The notes under the pieces were generated by a model. The model was given only the letters and a program-made list of their open reading frames with translations. It made no database searches and was not told where the DNA came from. DNA of 41,394 nucleotides from Candidatus Nyctobacter psychrophilus (lineage in GTDB: Bacteria > Vulcanimicrobiota > Vulcanimicrobiia > Vulcanimicrobiales > Vulcanimicrobiaceae): contig JACRTY010000007.1 of NCBI GenBank assembly GCA_014305025.1, forward strand, positions 1 to 41,394. The letters run 5' to 3'. Below, in pieces: positions 28,019-35,362 of this stretch. Numbering within the stretch: position 1 is the first letter of the stretch; every line of letters begins with the position of its first letter. Made by a program: the position numbers and the translations under genes.

Positions 28019-29628
28019 CAGTGTGCTCGGGTGGTCGCCGCGCCGTCGGCGCCGCCGACGTCTGCGCTGCCGGCGGTCGCATCCCGCGTGGATGTCGTCG
28101 CTGCGGCCCCTGCACCGTTACGCGCGGTTCCGTCGGAATGGGCCACGTCCTCGGCCAAGGCGACGAATGCGCGAACCGGATACCCGGTCGGTCCTTTGGC
28201 AAGGTACGGCGTCTCCGTATCGGTGTACGCCGTGCCGGCGATGTCGAGGTGAATCCACGGTACGTCGCCGACGAACGCCTTGAGGAAAGCCGCCGCCGTC
28301 AAACTGCTGGCCGCGCGTCCGGCCGAGTTGCGCAGGTCCGCGATTTCGCTTTTTACGGTCGTCGAGAATTCGTCGTACAGCGGCAGCGGCCAGTACTTCT
28401 CCGTTGTTTCTTTTGCGACGCACAGAAAATGATCGCGGAAAGCGTCGTTGTTCGAGATCGTGCCCGTCGCCGCATGTCCGAGCGCAATGACCATCGCTCC
28501 CGTTAAGGTCGCCGCATCGACGATCTTGGTCGCGCCGAGTTCGCGGGCGTAACACAGCGCATCGGCCAGGATAAGACGGCCTTCCGCATCGGTATTGATG
28601 ACTTCGATCGTCTTGCCGTTCATCGCGCGCAAAACGTCGCCGGGTTTGACGGCACGCGGGCCCGGCAGGTTTTCGCTCGATGGTACGATGCCGATGACGT
28701 TTGCCTTGGGTTTGAATTGACCGATCACGGACATCGCGGCAATGACGCCGGCCGCACCGCTCATGTCGTATTTCATCTCGTGCATGTTCTCGGCCGGTTT
28801 GATCGAGATTCCGCCGGAATCGAACGTTATGCCTTTGCCGACAAGCGCCAGTTTTTCGCTCGACCCGGGATCGCCCGCATATTCGAGCACGATCATCTGG
28901 GCTGGTTGATCGCTGCCGCTGGAAACGCCCAGAATCGCGCCCATGTTCTTGTCGCGCATCTGCGCTTCGTCGAGCACGTGATACGTCAGATGATATCGGT
29001 TGGCAATGTCTTCGGCTGCTTTGGCGAGATGCGTCGGCGTCATGTCGTTAGCCGGCGTCAGAGCCAGCGTGCGCGCGAAATTGACCGCTTCGCCGAGAAT
29101 GCGTCCGCGTTCGGCGCCGCCTTCGAGTTTGCGCTTGTCGAACTCGTGCTCCCCGGCCGTCGCGACCAGCGTGATCTCGTCGAGGGCGATTGGTTTGTCG
29201 GGTTCGGTGCGGTAGGTCGTCGCATCGATCGTCCCAGCGAGCGCCCCTTCGACGATGAAGGCCGCAGCTTGTTCGGGATCGCAGTCGGCTTCGAGCGGAA
29301 GGGTAAAGGCCAGTGCGTGCACGTTACGCTTGCCGAGGTACCGAACTGCGGCGCCGGCGTACTTCGCGAGAGACGGCATTTCGAATTTGTCGCGCTCGCC
29401 GAGCCCGATGACCAGGACGCGCTTGGGAGCTTTCGTCGAGTGCAGCAGCGCCGTTTCACCCGCAGCGCCGTTGATCTCGCCCGAACCGAGCACGTCGGCG
29501 ATGGCGCCGCTCAGTTCGGCGTCGGCCGTCTTGGCCGCGCCATCGAGGCGCCCGTCGACGAAGAGCGGGATAACGAGAGCTTGTGAACCCAAGGAGCCAG
29601 GCGCACCCGACGTGACGTGAATCTGCAT
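28018..29628 (-). CDS. pepA: Leucyl aminopeptidase (M17)
   Basis: A 536-residue di-metal aminopeptidase. The N-terminal macro-like domain is followed by the M17 catalytic domain with GKGITFDSGGISIKP (metal-binding Lys/Asp), MKYDMSGAAGV and the family signature NTDAEGRLILADAL. The end of the enzyme (YLAKGPTGYPVRAFVALAE) is followed by about 45 Ala/Thr/Gly-rich residues (ARNGAGAAATTSTRDATAG) not expected in M17 enzymes. The ATG at 29628 has AAGGGGG 6 bases upstream and fits the family start MQIHVTSGAPGSL; an earlier in-frame start at 29691 has no signal. A strong hairpin lies in its leader. Confidence 0.93.
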   Translation of the reverse strand: MQIHVTSGAPGSLGSQALVIPLFVDGRLDGAAKTADAELSGAIADVLGSGEINGAAGETALLHSTKAPKRVLVIGLGERDKFEMPSLAKYAGAAVRYLGKRNVHALAFTLPLEADCDPEQAAAFIVEGALAGTIDATTYRTEPDKPIALDEITLVATAGEHEFDKRKLEGGAERGRILGEAVNFARTLALTPANDMTPTHLAKAAEDIANRYHLTYHVLDEAQMRDKNMGAILGVSSGSDQPAQMIVLEYAGDPGSSEKLALVGKGITFDSGGISIKPAENMHEMKYDMSGAAGVIAAMSVIGQFKPKANVIGIVPSSENLPGPRAVKPGDVLRAMNGKTIEVINTDAEGRLILADALCYARELGATKIVDAATLTGAMVIALGHAATGTISNNDAFRDHFLCVAKETTEKYWPLPLYDEFSTTVKSEIADLRNSAGRAASSLTAAAFLKAFVGDVPWIHLDIAGTAYTDTETPYLAKGPTGYPVRAFVALAEDVAHSDGTARNGAGAAATTSTRDATAGSADVGGADGAATTRAH

Positions 29629-29667
29629 AAGAACCCCCTTCAGCGCGGGTTCACGTGCGCCTTTCTC

Positions 29668-29701
29668 GTCTAGCGCGCTGCAGGCGTGCAACGCGCTAGA
29701 C
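29668..29701 (-). other. Near-perfect hairpin in the pepA leader region
   Basis: GTCTAGCGCG (29668-29677) pairs fully with CGCGCTAGAC (29692-29701). Inside, TGCA (29679-29682) pairs with TGCA (29687-29690) around a GGCG loop, with one mismatch between stems. It lies 39 bases upstream of the pepA ATG and 105 bases from the divergent Uma2 gene. No T-run follows on either strand. It may be an RNA control element of pepA or a dyad operator. Confidence 0.5.
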
Positions 29702-29806
29702 TGGGTAAGGCTGGATGCACGGCATGCGACGCAACGAGACTGCGCAAGACGTTCGCGCCGGCGTAACGAAGCGGCAATTCGGAGGTGCGATGCTGAGGTG
29801 AGTGAG

Positions 29807-30370
29807 ATGGCCGTACGCTACGAACGCCGAGCGATCAGCGTTGAAGAGTACCACCGCATGGCCGACGTCGGCATTTTGGCGCCCGATGAGCGGGTTGAGC
29901 TCCTCGACGGCGAGCTGGTCGCCGTGCCTCCGATGGGCTTTCCGCACGGTGGAGCGATCGGCGCCATCACTAGGCTCCTTACTTCGCGCTTCTCCGAGCG
30001 AGCCGTGATCCGCGTCGGGTTACCCATCACCATTCCGCCGCGTTCGGAACCCGAACCGGATTTCGCCCTGGTGCCGCTTGACCCGAAGGAGTGGCGCGAC
30101 CGGCATCCCGCTCCGGACGACGTCATGCTTTTGATCGAAGTCTCCGACAGCAGCTGCGATTTCGATCTCCGCAAGAAGGCGCCCCTGTACGCGCGCGCCG
30201 GCATCCGCGATTTCTGGGTCGTTGACGTCGTCGACCGTCGTCTCATCGTTCACCGTGATCCGTGCGCAGGCGGCTACCCGCTCACGCGCATGCTGCGTCC
30301 ACATGAGATGATCGCTCCGCTGGCATTCCCAGACGACGCCCTCAACGTTGCAGCGCTGACGGGCCGCTAA
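29807..30370 (+). CDS. Uma2 family endonuclease-like protein
   Basis: A 187-residue Uma2 protein of normal length. SVEEYHRMADVGILAPDERV and ELLDGELVAVPPMG form the N-terminal part. EPDFALVP and LLIEVSDSS carry the acidic PD-(D/E)xK residues. DLRKKAPLYARAGIRDFWVV holds the conserved Lys and Tyr. GAGGTG lies 6 bases before the ATG at 29807. It is a complete paralogue of the truncated-looking copy at 17.1 kb, and it stands alone between pepA (divergent) and purM. Family function is unsettled; it is seen both near mobile elements and in high copy number in some phyla. Confidence 0.88.
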   Translation: MAVRYERRAISVEEYHRMADVGILAPDERVELLDGELVAVPPMGFPHGGAIGAITRLLTSRFSERAVIRVGLPITIPPRSEPEPDFALVPLDPKEWRDRHPAPDDVMLLIEVSDSSCDFDLRKKAPLYARAGIRDFWVVDVVDRRLIVHRDPCAGGYPLTRMLRPHEMIAPLAFPDDALNVAALTGR

Positions 30371-30435
30371 CCCGATAAACGCCATTGCCGTTGCCGGCAT
30401 GTTGACCATCGCTCGGAGTGGAAGGCCAGCCGGGC

Positions 30436-31482
30436 ATGAATGGTTCTAACGACGCGTACGTTCGCGCAGGCGTCGACGTTTCGGCCGGTAATGCGACCGT
30501 GGCTCGCTACCGGGACGTTGTCGCGGGTTGGCGACATCCCGATCAGGTCGGAAGCATCGGCGGGTTCAGCGGTCTTTTCCGGCTGCCCGGCGACGACGGA
30601 CGACTACTCGTTGGGTCGACCGACGGCGTGGGCACCAAGCTGCTCATCGCAGCGCAAGCGCGGCGCTACGACGGCGTCGGCCGCGACCTCGTCAATCACT
30701 GCGTCAACGATATCCTCGTCGTCAATGCGAAACCGCTGTTCTTTTTGGATTACCTCGCCGTCGGAAAGCTCGATCCGGACGTCGCGGCCGAAATCGTCGG
30801 CGGCGTGCAGCGCGCCTGCGCGGCCAACGAATGCGCGCTGATCGGCGGTGAAACAGCCGAGATGCCGGGTTTGTATGCGCCGGAGCATTTCGATCTCGCG
30901 GGCACCATCGTCGGCATCGTCGATGCGGCGGCCGTACCGGACTCCTCACGTGTCGTTCCCGGTGACGCGATCGTCGGCTTGCCGGCGGTCGGCTTGCATA
31001 CCAACGGCTATTCGCTGGCACGAGCACTAATCGGCGAAGCGGAATGGAATCAACGCCTCCCCGACGACGCGGACGGCACTACGTATCTCGATGCCCTGCT
31101 GGCCGAGCACCCGTCGTACGAGCGCGATGTGCGCGCGATTCAAGGGGTCGCCGACGTCAAGGCGATGGCGCATATCACGGGCGGCGGACTGCTCGACAAC
31201 GTAGCACGCACGCTGCCGCAGGATTGCAAAGGCGTTTTCGAACAGGCGCGTTGGCAGGTGCCGCCGATCATGGCGGAGCTCGTGTCGCGCGGCGATCTCA
31301 ACCACGAAGAACGCTATCGCACGCTCAATATGGGAATCGGGTTCACGCTGGTGGTTCCATTGGCCGCCGCGGAGAAGGCACGAAATGCGGTTGCCGGTGC
31401 TGCCATCGTCGGATGGATCGAAAACCGCAAACCGGATGAGCCTGCAGTCGTCATTCACCCGTTGCGCACCGCCACGCGCTGA
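30436..31482 (+). CDS. purM: Phosphoribosylformylglycinamidine cyclo-ligase (AIR synthetase)
   Basis: A 348-residue PurM converting FGAM to AIR with ATP. Marks: YVRAGVDVSAGNATVARYRD at the N-terminus, GSTDGVGTKLLIA, HCVNDILVVNAKPLFFLDYL, LIGGETAEMPGLY, LHTNGYSLARALI and MAHITGGGLLDNVARTLP. GGAAGG lies about 10 bases before the ATG at 30436; an in-frame GTG at 30418 is an alternative. Its TGA at 31480-31482 is followed in the same frame by a GNAT-PurN protein. Confidence 0.95.
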   Translation: MNGSNDAYVRAGVDVSAGNATVARYRDVVAGWRHPDQVGSIGGFSGLFRLPGDDGRLLVGSTDGVGTKLLIAAQARRYDGVGRDLVNHCVNDILVVNAKPLFFLDYLAVGKLDPDVAAEIVGGVQRACAANECALIGGETAEMPGLYAPEHFDLAGTIVGIVDAAAVPDSSRVVPGDAIVGLPAVGLHTNGYSLARALIGEAEWNQRLPDDADGTTYLDALLAEHPSYERDVRAIQGVADVKAMAHITGGGLLDNVARTLPQDCKGVFEQARWQVPPIMAELVSRGDLNHEERYRTLNMGIGFTLVVPLAAAEKARNAVAGAAIVGWIENRKPDEPAVVIHPLRTATR

Positions 31483-31491
31483 GGCTGCGCG

Positions 31492-32622
31492 CTGCCGTTC
31501 GTCAACCTGCTCGCCGATCTCGATGATGCGCGCTTCTCTGCGAGCGCGATTCACCATGAGCTCGTTGCGCTCGACGACCGCGGCATTCGACCGCTGCGCG
31601 AGCATCACACGCCGGAGCGCATTCTCAGTTGGATCGACGCAACGTTCGGCGGCACATGGTCGAGTGAAGCGGCCGCCGGCGGCGTCTGGATCGCGGAAGA
31701 TGAAGACGGCCCGCTTGGGTTCGCGGCATATGCAGCCTCCGGCTTGCACTATCACTGGTTGCGCGCGTGGCAGCGGCGGGAAGGCATCGGCATCTTCGGG
31801 CCGATCGGCATCGCCCCGCGTGCGCAGCGTGCCGGTATCGGAAGCGTTCTGCTCCACGCGGCACTGTTCTCGTTACGCGAACGGGGCTATCGCGAGGCGC
31901 TGATACCGATGGTCGGCGAGCCGGGCCTTATCGCGTTCTACGAGCGACATGCCGGTGCGCGCGTCGTCGAGACGGTCGATCTCGGTCGCGGTGGCCGCCG
32001 TTATCGCGCGACCGTCCTCGCTTCTGGTAACGGCTCCAATTTTCAAGCCGTCATCGATGGAGCGCTAAGTGGCCGGCTGTCGCTCGAGGTGGCAGCGCTC
32101 GTCACCAATCGAACGTCGGCGTTCGCCCTTCAACGCGCGGCACGCGCCGGCATCGCTGCGAATGCGATCGTCTGGGATCGCTCAAACGAATCGCGCGAGA
32201 CCTACGATGACAGGGTACTCGCGGCCGTTGCCGCGACCGAACCCGACCTCGTTCTGTTGCTCGGATGGATGCACGTCTTACCAGCGTCGTTCATCGCGCG
32301 CTTTGCGCACATCCTCAATTTGCATCCGGCATACTTACCAGTCGATCCCGCCGAAGACATCACGACGATGCCCGACGGCACGTTATTGCCGGCATTTCGC
32401 GGAGCGCGCGCATTGGATGATGCGCTTGCAGCCGGTTCCCCCTGGGCGGGCGCAACCGTGCATCGCGTCGGCATCGCAGTCGACCGCGGCACCGTCCTCG
32501 CCCGCGCCCCACTACGCTTGGAACCCGACGAGCCACGCGATGCACTCAATGAACGATTGCACGCGCTGGAACGCCGCGTCGTCGCTACGGGCATCCGACG
32601 CTGGAGTTGGGAGCAGCCGTGA
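31492..32622 (+). CDS. purN: GNAT acetyltransferase-like domain fused to GAR transformylase (PurN)
   Basis: Residues 1-165 form a GNAT fold: LPFVNLLADLDDARF, GVWIAEDEDGPLGFAAYA, GIAPRAQRAGIGSVLLHAAL (acetyl-CoA loop), IAFYERHAGARVV. Residues 170-376 are 10-formyl-THF-dependent phosphoribosylglycinamide formyltransferase: VLASGNGSNFQAVIDG, the catalytic Asn-His in LNLHPAYLP and Asp in IAVDRGTVLA. About 16 residues (VDPAEDITTMPDGTLL) are inserted between HPAYLP and AFRGARAL. The frame is open from the purM stop but holds no ATG, GTG or TTG until 31744, which would cut off half the GNAT domain. A CTG at 31492 follows GAGG with 7 bases between, so I take CTG as the start. Readthrough of the purM TGA is the other option. 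Confidence 0.82.
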   Translation: MPFVNLLADLDDARFSASAIHHELVALDDRGIRPLREHHTPERILSWIDATFGGTWSSEAAAGGVWIAEDEDGPLGFAAYAASGLHYHWLRAWQRREGIGIFGPIGIAPRAQRAGIGSVLLHAALFSLRERGYREALIPMVGEPGLIAFYERHAGARVVETVDLGRGGRRYRATVLASGNGSNFQAVIDGALSGRLSLEVAALVTNRTSAFALQRAARAGIAANAIVWDRSNESRETYDDRVLAAVAATEPDLVLLLGWMHVLPASFIARFAHILNLHPAYLPVDPAEDITTMPDGTLLPAFRGARALDDALAAGSPWAGATVHRVGIAVDRGTVLARAPLRLEPDEPRDALNERLHALERRVVATGIRRWSWEQP

Positions 32623-32913
32623 ACGTCCTTTCACCGTGCAGTCCGGCGGTGTAGCGACGTCTCTGAAACCGCGATCATCCGCAACCGGACTCGGCAACGG
32701 TAACGTTCTCGATCGGATCGTAGTCACTGTTGCAGCTGGCGTGTTAAGTTGCTTGAATAACCAATGGCTGCCGTCGGTCGCGCCGTCCGGAGGTAGGCCG
32801 TGGGTCGAAAAGATGACAAACGTATGATCGCCGGCCCGCGTCGGCCCAGCGAACGCAAAGATGTCGAGGTGCGTGATACTTTCCCAGAGTGGCTGCATCT
32901 CGGGATTGGACAA
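32512..32913 (-). CDS. Doubtful ORF or gene remnant in the gap after purN
   Basis: The gap between purN (ends 32622) and the next gene (33071) is 448 bases. On the minus strand it contains an open frame whose first 55 codons (32750-32913) have a coding-like third-position bias and read MQPLWESITHLDIFAFAGPT, then GDHTFVIFSTHGLPPDG. Further on the bias fades and the frame runs antisense into purN. I recognise no family and see no good ribosome-binding site. It is best treated as a remnant of a gene's 5' part. The rest of the gap holds only the promoter of the DUF1348 gene. Confidence 0.3.
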   Translation of the reverse strand: MSNPEMQPLWESITHLDIFAFAGPTRAGDHTFVIFSTHGLPPDGATDGSHWLFKQLNTPAATVTTIRSRTLPLPSPVADDRGFRDVATPPDCTVKGRSRLLPTPASDARSDDAAFQRVQSFIECIAWLVGFQA

Positions 32914-33035
32914 CCCCCTTCACCCGTCGCTCGGTCGACTCGGAACGATCAATCAAGGCCCCGACGACCCCGAACTCTTTCTCAAAGTCGAGTCTGAGGG
33001 TCGTCTTACTCGCTCGTCGTAAGGCGAAACGGTCT

Positions 33036-33064
33036 TGCGTTTCTGTACCGATTGGTTTAGGGTT
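33036..33064 (+). promoter_or_regulatory. Promoter of the DUF1348 gene (leaderless)
   Basis: TTGCGT (33036-33041), a 17-base spacer and TAGGTT (33059-33064), then 6 bases to the ATG at 33071. No Shine-Dalgarno sequence is present. The geometry fits transcription starting at the ATG. Confidence 0.6.
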
Positions 33065-33070
33065 CCCCTT

Positions 33071-33550
33071 ATGGTACAAGCACAGAAACCGCCGGCGCTC
33101 ATGCCGCCGTTCACCAGGGAGAGCGCGATCGCGAAGATCCGCATGGCGGAGGACGGCTGGAACAGCCGCGACCCTCAGCGCGTGTCGTTGGTCTATACCG
33201 AAAACAGCGTGTGGCGCAATCGCGCGGAATTCCCCGTCGGCCGCTCGCAGATCGTCGCGTTCTTGACCCGGAAGTGGGCGAAAGAACTCGACTATCGGCT
33301 TATCAAGGAACTGTGGGCATTTACGGACGAGCGCATCGCCGTGCGGTTCGCGTACGAATGGCACGACGACAGTGCCAATTGGTTCCGCTCGTATGGCAAT
33401 GAGAACTGGGAGTTCGATACTGTCGGCCTGATGCGCAGGCGCTTTGCGTCGATCAACGACATGCCGATCCGCGAGTCCGAACGCAAGTTCCACTGGCCGC
33501 TCGGTCGCCGTCCCGACGATCATCCCGGTTTGTCCCATCTCGGCCTCTGA
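33071..33550 (+). CDS. DUF1348 / NTF2-like (SnoaL-fold) protein
   Basis: A 159-residue protein of the DUF1348 branch of the NTF2-like superfamily. It contains [75 protein letters not shown] and [17 protein letters not shown], all characteristic of the group. Members are small cone-shaped dimeric proteins; no enzyme reaction is established. ATG 33071 is used because a complete promoter lies 6 bases upstream. A TetR regulator starts 8 bases after its stop, so the two are co-transcribed and the regulator probably controls this promoter. Confidence 0.88.
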   Translation: MVQAQKPPALMPPFTRESAIAKIRMAEDGWNSRDPQRVSLVYTENSVWRNRAEFPVGRSQIVAFLTRKWAKELDYRLIKELWAFTDERIAVRFAYEWHDDSANWFRSYGNENWEFDTVGLMRRRFASINDMPIRESERKFHWPLGRRPDDHPGLSHLGL

Positions 33551-33558
33551 GCCCATTC

Positions 33559-34203
33559 ATGGCACGAAGTGTGCTCGAACGGGACGACGTCATTCCGCTC
33601 GTCGCTGAGGTCTTTCGGGAACTCGGCTACGAGGGCGCGTCGCTCAACGAAATCACCGAGCGCACTGGCATCGGTAAGGGAAGCCTCTACCACTTCTTCC
33701 CGGGCGGTAAAGAACAGATGGCGGCCGAGATCCTCGACCACGTCGACAAGTGGTTTGTCGAGCACGTCTTCGAGCCGCTAGAACGCGGAGAACCGTGCGA
33801 CGGCATCGCGAATATGTGGCAGTCCGTCGATTCATACTTCGGCTCTGGCCGCCGCATTTGCCTCATCGGTGCGTTTGCACTCGATGAAACACGGGATCGC
33901 TTCGCCGCTAGGATCCGCACCTATTTTGCGCGTTGGATTGAAGCGCTGCGCGGGGCACTCACTCGTACCGGTGTCGAGGCATCGGTTGCGGGCCAACTCG
34001 CCGAGGAGATCGTGGGCGGCATTCAGGGCGCGCTGGTGCTCACGCGCGGGCTCGGTGACGGTAGCATCTTTTCGCGGAGCTTGGAGAGGCTCGCCAGAGG
34101 CCTAACACCGTTACTCGAGGTCGGCGACACCGGCCAAGTTACGCGTAGTCTTCGTTTCGATGATCAACGCAGCGTTGCTCGCAGGGGAGCTTACGACCGA
34201 TGA
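33559..34203 (+). CDS. TetR/AcrR family transcriptional regulator
   Basis: A 214-residue regulator. Residues 8-55 form the TetR DNA-binding domain: VIPLVAEVFRELGYEGASLN, EITERTGIGKGSLYHFFPGG. The remaining helical domain (residues 60-195) has a C-terminal ligand-binding region with RRICLIGAFALDETRDRF and EEIVGGIQGALVLTRGLGD, the pattern of the AcrR-type subgroup (TetR_C_11-like). No Shine-Dalgarno is visible and translation probably depends on the DUF1348 gene just upstream. It is likely an autorepressor of that two-gene operon, with an unknown small-molecule inducer. Confidence 0.9.
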   Translation: MARSVLERDDVIPLVAEVFRELGYEGASLNEITERTGIGKGSLYHFFPGGKEQMAAEILDHVDKWFVEHVFEPLERGEPCDGIANMWQSVDSYFGSGRRICLIGAFALDETRDRFAARIRTYFARWIEALRGALTRTGVEASVAGQLAEEIVGGIQGALVLTRGLGDGSIFSRSLERLARGLTPLLEVGDTGQVTRSLRFDDQRSVARRGAYDR

Positions 34204-34226
34204 GAGCCGCTGTGATCAAAAACGAA

Positions 34227-34249
34227 TCCCGAAACCGACGGTTTTGGGA
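34227..34249 (+). terminator. Hairpin terminator candidate after the TetR gene
   Basis: TCCCGAAACC (34227-34236) pairs with GGTTTTGGGA (34240-34249), 10 pairs including one G-U and a 3-base loop, 23 bases after the TetR stop. Only a short TCTTT follows, so it may be a weak terminator. It separates the TetR operon from the toxin-antitoxin promoter. Confidence 0.5.
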
Positions 34250-34277
34250 CGCGTCTTTACCTCGTCTTATAATATGC

Positions 34278-34306
34278 TTGACATCGTACGTTACTCGTAG
34301 TATGAT
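34278..34306 (+). promoter_or_regulatory. higBA promoter with overlapping dyad
   Basis: TTGACA (34278-34283), a 17-base spacer and TATGAT (34301-34306), then 6 bases to the GTG of higB: a near-consensus promoter with a leaderless start. An imperfect dyad, CATCGTACG and CGTAGTATG, 7 of 9 complementary and 5 bases apart, overlaps the spacer and -10. It is a candidate site for HigA autorepression. Confidence 0.65.
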
Positions 34307-34312
34307 TGTCGT

Positions 34313-34588
34313 GTGATCCTCAGCTTTGCTGACAAGGACACTGAACAACTCTTCGGGCGCCGCGGCGTCCGTAGGTTCCAGAAGTTCGAGCGCGTCGCGC
34401 TCCGTAAGCTGGTCGCGCTCGACGCTGCGACGACGTTCACCGATCTCAAAGGTCCCGGCTACTCACTTGAATCTCTGAAACACGACCGAAAGGGGCAGCA
34501 CTCGATTCGCATCAACAGCCAGTGGCGCGTGTGCTTCTTCTGGGACAACGGAAATGCGCGCGACGTCGAGATCACCGATTATCACTAG
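34313..34588 (+). CDS. higB: HigB-type toxin (RelE superfamily mRNA interferase)
   Basis: A 91-residue toxin starting at GTG: MILSFADKDTEQLFGRRG, RKLVALDAATTFTDLKG, LKHDRKGQHSIRINSQWRVC, FFWDNGNARDVEITDYH. This is the conserved HigB/RelE-like set ending with the DV-I-DYH motif. It would cleave mRNA on the ribosome when free of antitoxin. The toxin-first order with HigA 35 bases downstream is typical of higBA. The gene starts 6 bases after its -10 element without a leader. Both genes look intact, so the system is probably active. Confidence 0.93.
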   Translation: MILSFADKDTEQLFGRRGVRRFQKFERVALRKLVALDAATTFTDLKGPGYSLESLKHDRKGQHSIRINSQWRVCFFWDNGNARDVEITDYH

Positions 34589-34623
34589 CATACCGCGCTG
34601 ATCGGCGCAGGAAATCATAGGCT

Positions 34624-34911
34624 ATGAACCTTGCTCCAATCCATCCTGGCGAAGTGCTCGCCGAAGACTTCATGGCGCCGCTTGGTCTGAGCGCTAACAA
34701 GCTCGCACTCGATCTTCATGTCCCCGCCAACCGGCTCACCGAAATCATCCGTGGCCGACGCGGGTTAACTGCCGAAACCGCGCTTCGCCTTGCCCGCTAT
34801 TTCGAGACGTCAGCGGCTTTCTGGATGAATCTGCAATCGCAGTTCGACCTCGCGTTTACGAACGACGAACGCGGGGCGACGATCGCGCGAGAGGTAAGGG
34901 TCGCGCCGTGA
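34624..34911 (+). CDS. higA: HigA antitoxin (XRE-family)
   Basis: A 95-residue antitoxin of the HigA addiction-module antidote family: IHPGEVLAEDFMAPLGLSAN at the N-terminus, then the XRE helix-turn-helix in KLALDLHVPANRLTEIIRGR and RGLTAETALRLARYFETSAA, and FWMNLQSQFDLAF. It neutralises HigB and with it should repress the upstream promoter. A purine-rich AGGAAA lies 11 bases before the ATG. It is followed by a candidate terminator. Length and motifs are typical. Confidence 0.94.
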   Translation: MNLAPIHPGEVLAEDFMAPLGLSANKLALDLHVPANRLTEIIRGRRGLTAETALRLARYFETSAAFWMNLQSQFDLAFTNDERGATIAREVRVAP

Positions 34912-34941
34912 CGTTGCTCCCTGAAACGACCCCCTTTCGAG

Positions 34942-34972
34942 ACGAGCTCTTACATGTGCGGGCTCGTGTTTT
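34942..34972 (+). terminator. Terminator candidate after higA
   Basis: ACGAGC (34942-34947) pairs with GCTCGT (34962-34967) across a 14-base loop and is followed by GTTTTT. The stem is short, so this is a moderate candidate. The rest of the 115-base gap to the monooxygenase fragment shows nothing else. Confidence 0.4.
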
Positions 34973-35026
34973 TCCGGGCTCTGGGCGGCTTACGTTAAGA
35001 TCATCGAGGACCGATCAGGGCCGTTA

Positions 35027-35362
35027 TTAAGAACGTAGTTTCCGTTCGGCGATATAAGCTTCGATGAGGGTAGCGTTCTGGTTGGGCTGTACAAACGCGA
35101 TATAGCCGTCCGGTCGCACGAGGTACGCGGCATCGCGCTTGAAATCAGCATGCGCGACATTCTCGTTCCAAGCGAAGGAATGGACGTCTAGGCCCTGCCT
35201 TGCGCACGCGGCGGCGAGTTCGGCGTCCACCTCGCCGTAGACGTGCACCTGCCAGTCCAGAGAGGCGAGCGGTGCGAAGTTGTCCACGCCATTCTCGCCC
35301 GTCCAGGGGAGCCGTTCACCGCCCGTCAGACCGCCGGCCTTGCTTCGCTCAAGGGACTGTCG
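35027..35362 (-). pseudogene. 3' fragment of a FAD-dependent monooxygenase (PheA/TfdB-like)
   Basis: About 100 codons encode the C-terminal, thioredoxin-fold part of an aromatic-hydroxylase-type flavoprotein: GGLTGGERLPWTGENGVDNF, APLASLDWQVHVYGEVDAEL, YLVRPDGYIAFVQPNQNATL. There is no FAD-binding or catalytic domain. The frame runs upstream into noncoding-like sequence overlapping the truncated aquaporin. It is the surviving end of a gene of about 530 codons whose 5' 80 percent has been deleted at a junction with the aquaporin gene. It cannot be functional on its own. Confidence 0.7.

Noticed and set aside
32744..33556. Long minus-strand open frame of 270 codons antisense to the DUF1348 gene
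   Set aside because: It is the shadow of a well-supported plus-strand gene in a G/C-rich genome, and shows no family motifs.
34912..35026. tRNA or small RNA in the gap after higA
   Set aside because: No cloverleaf could be folded by eye; only a short hairpin followed by T residues is present.
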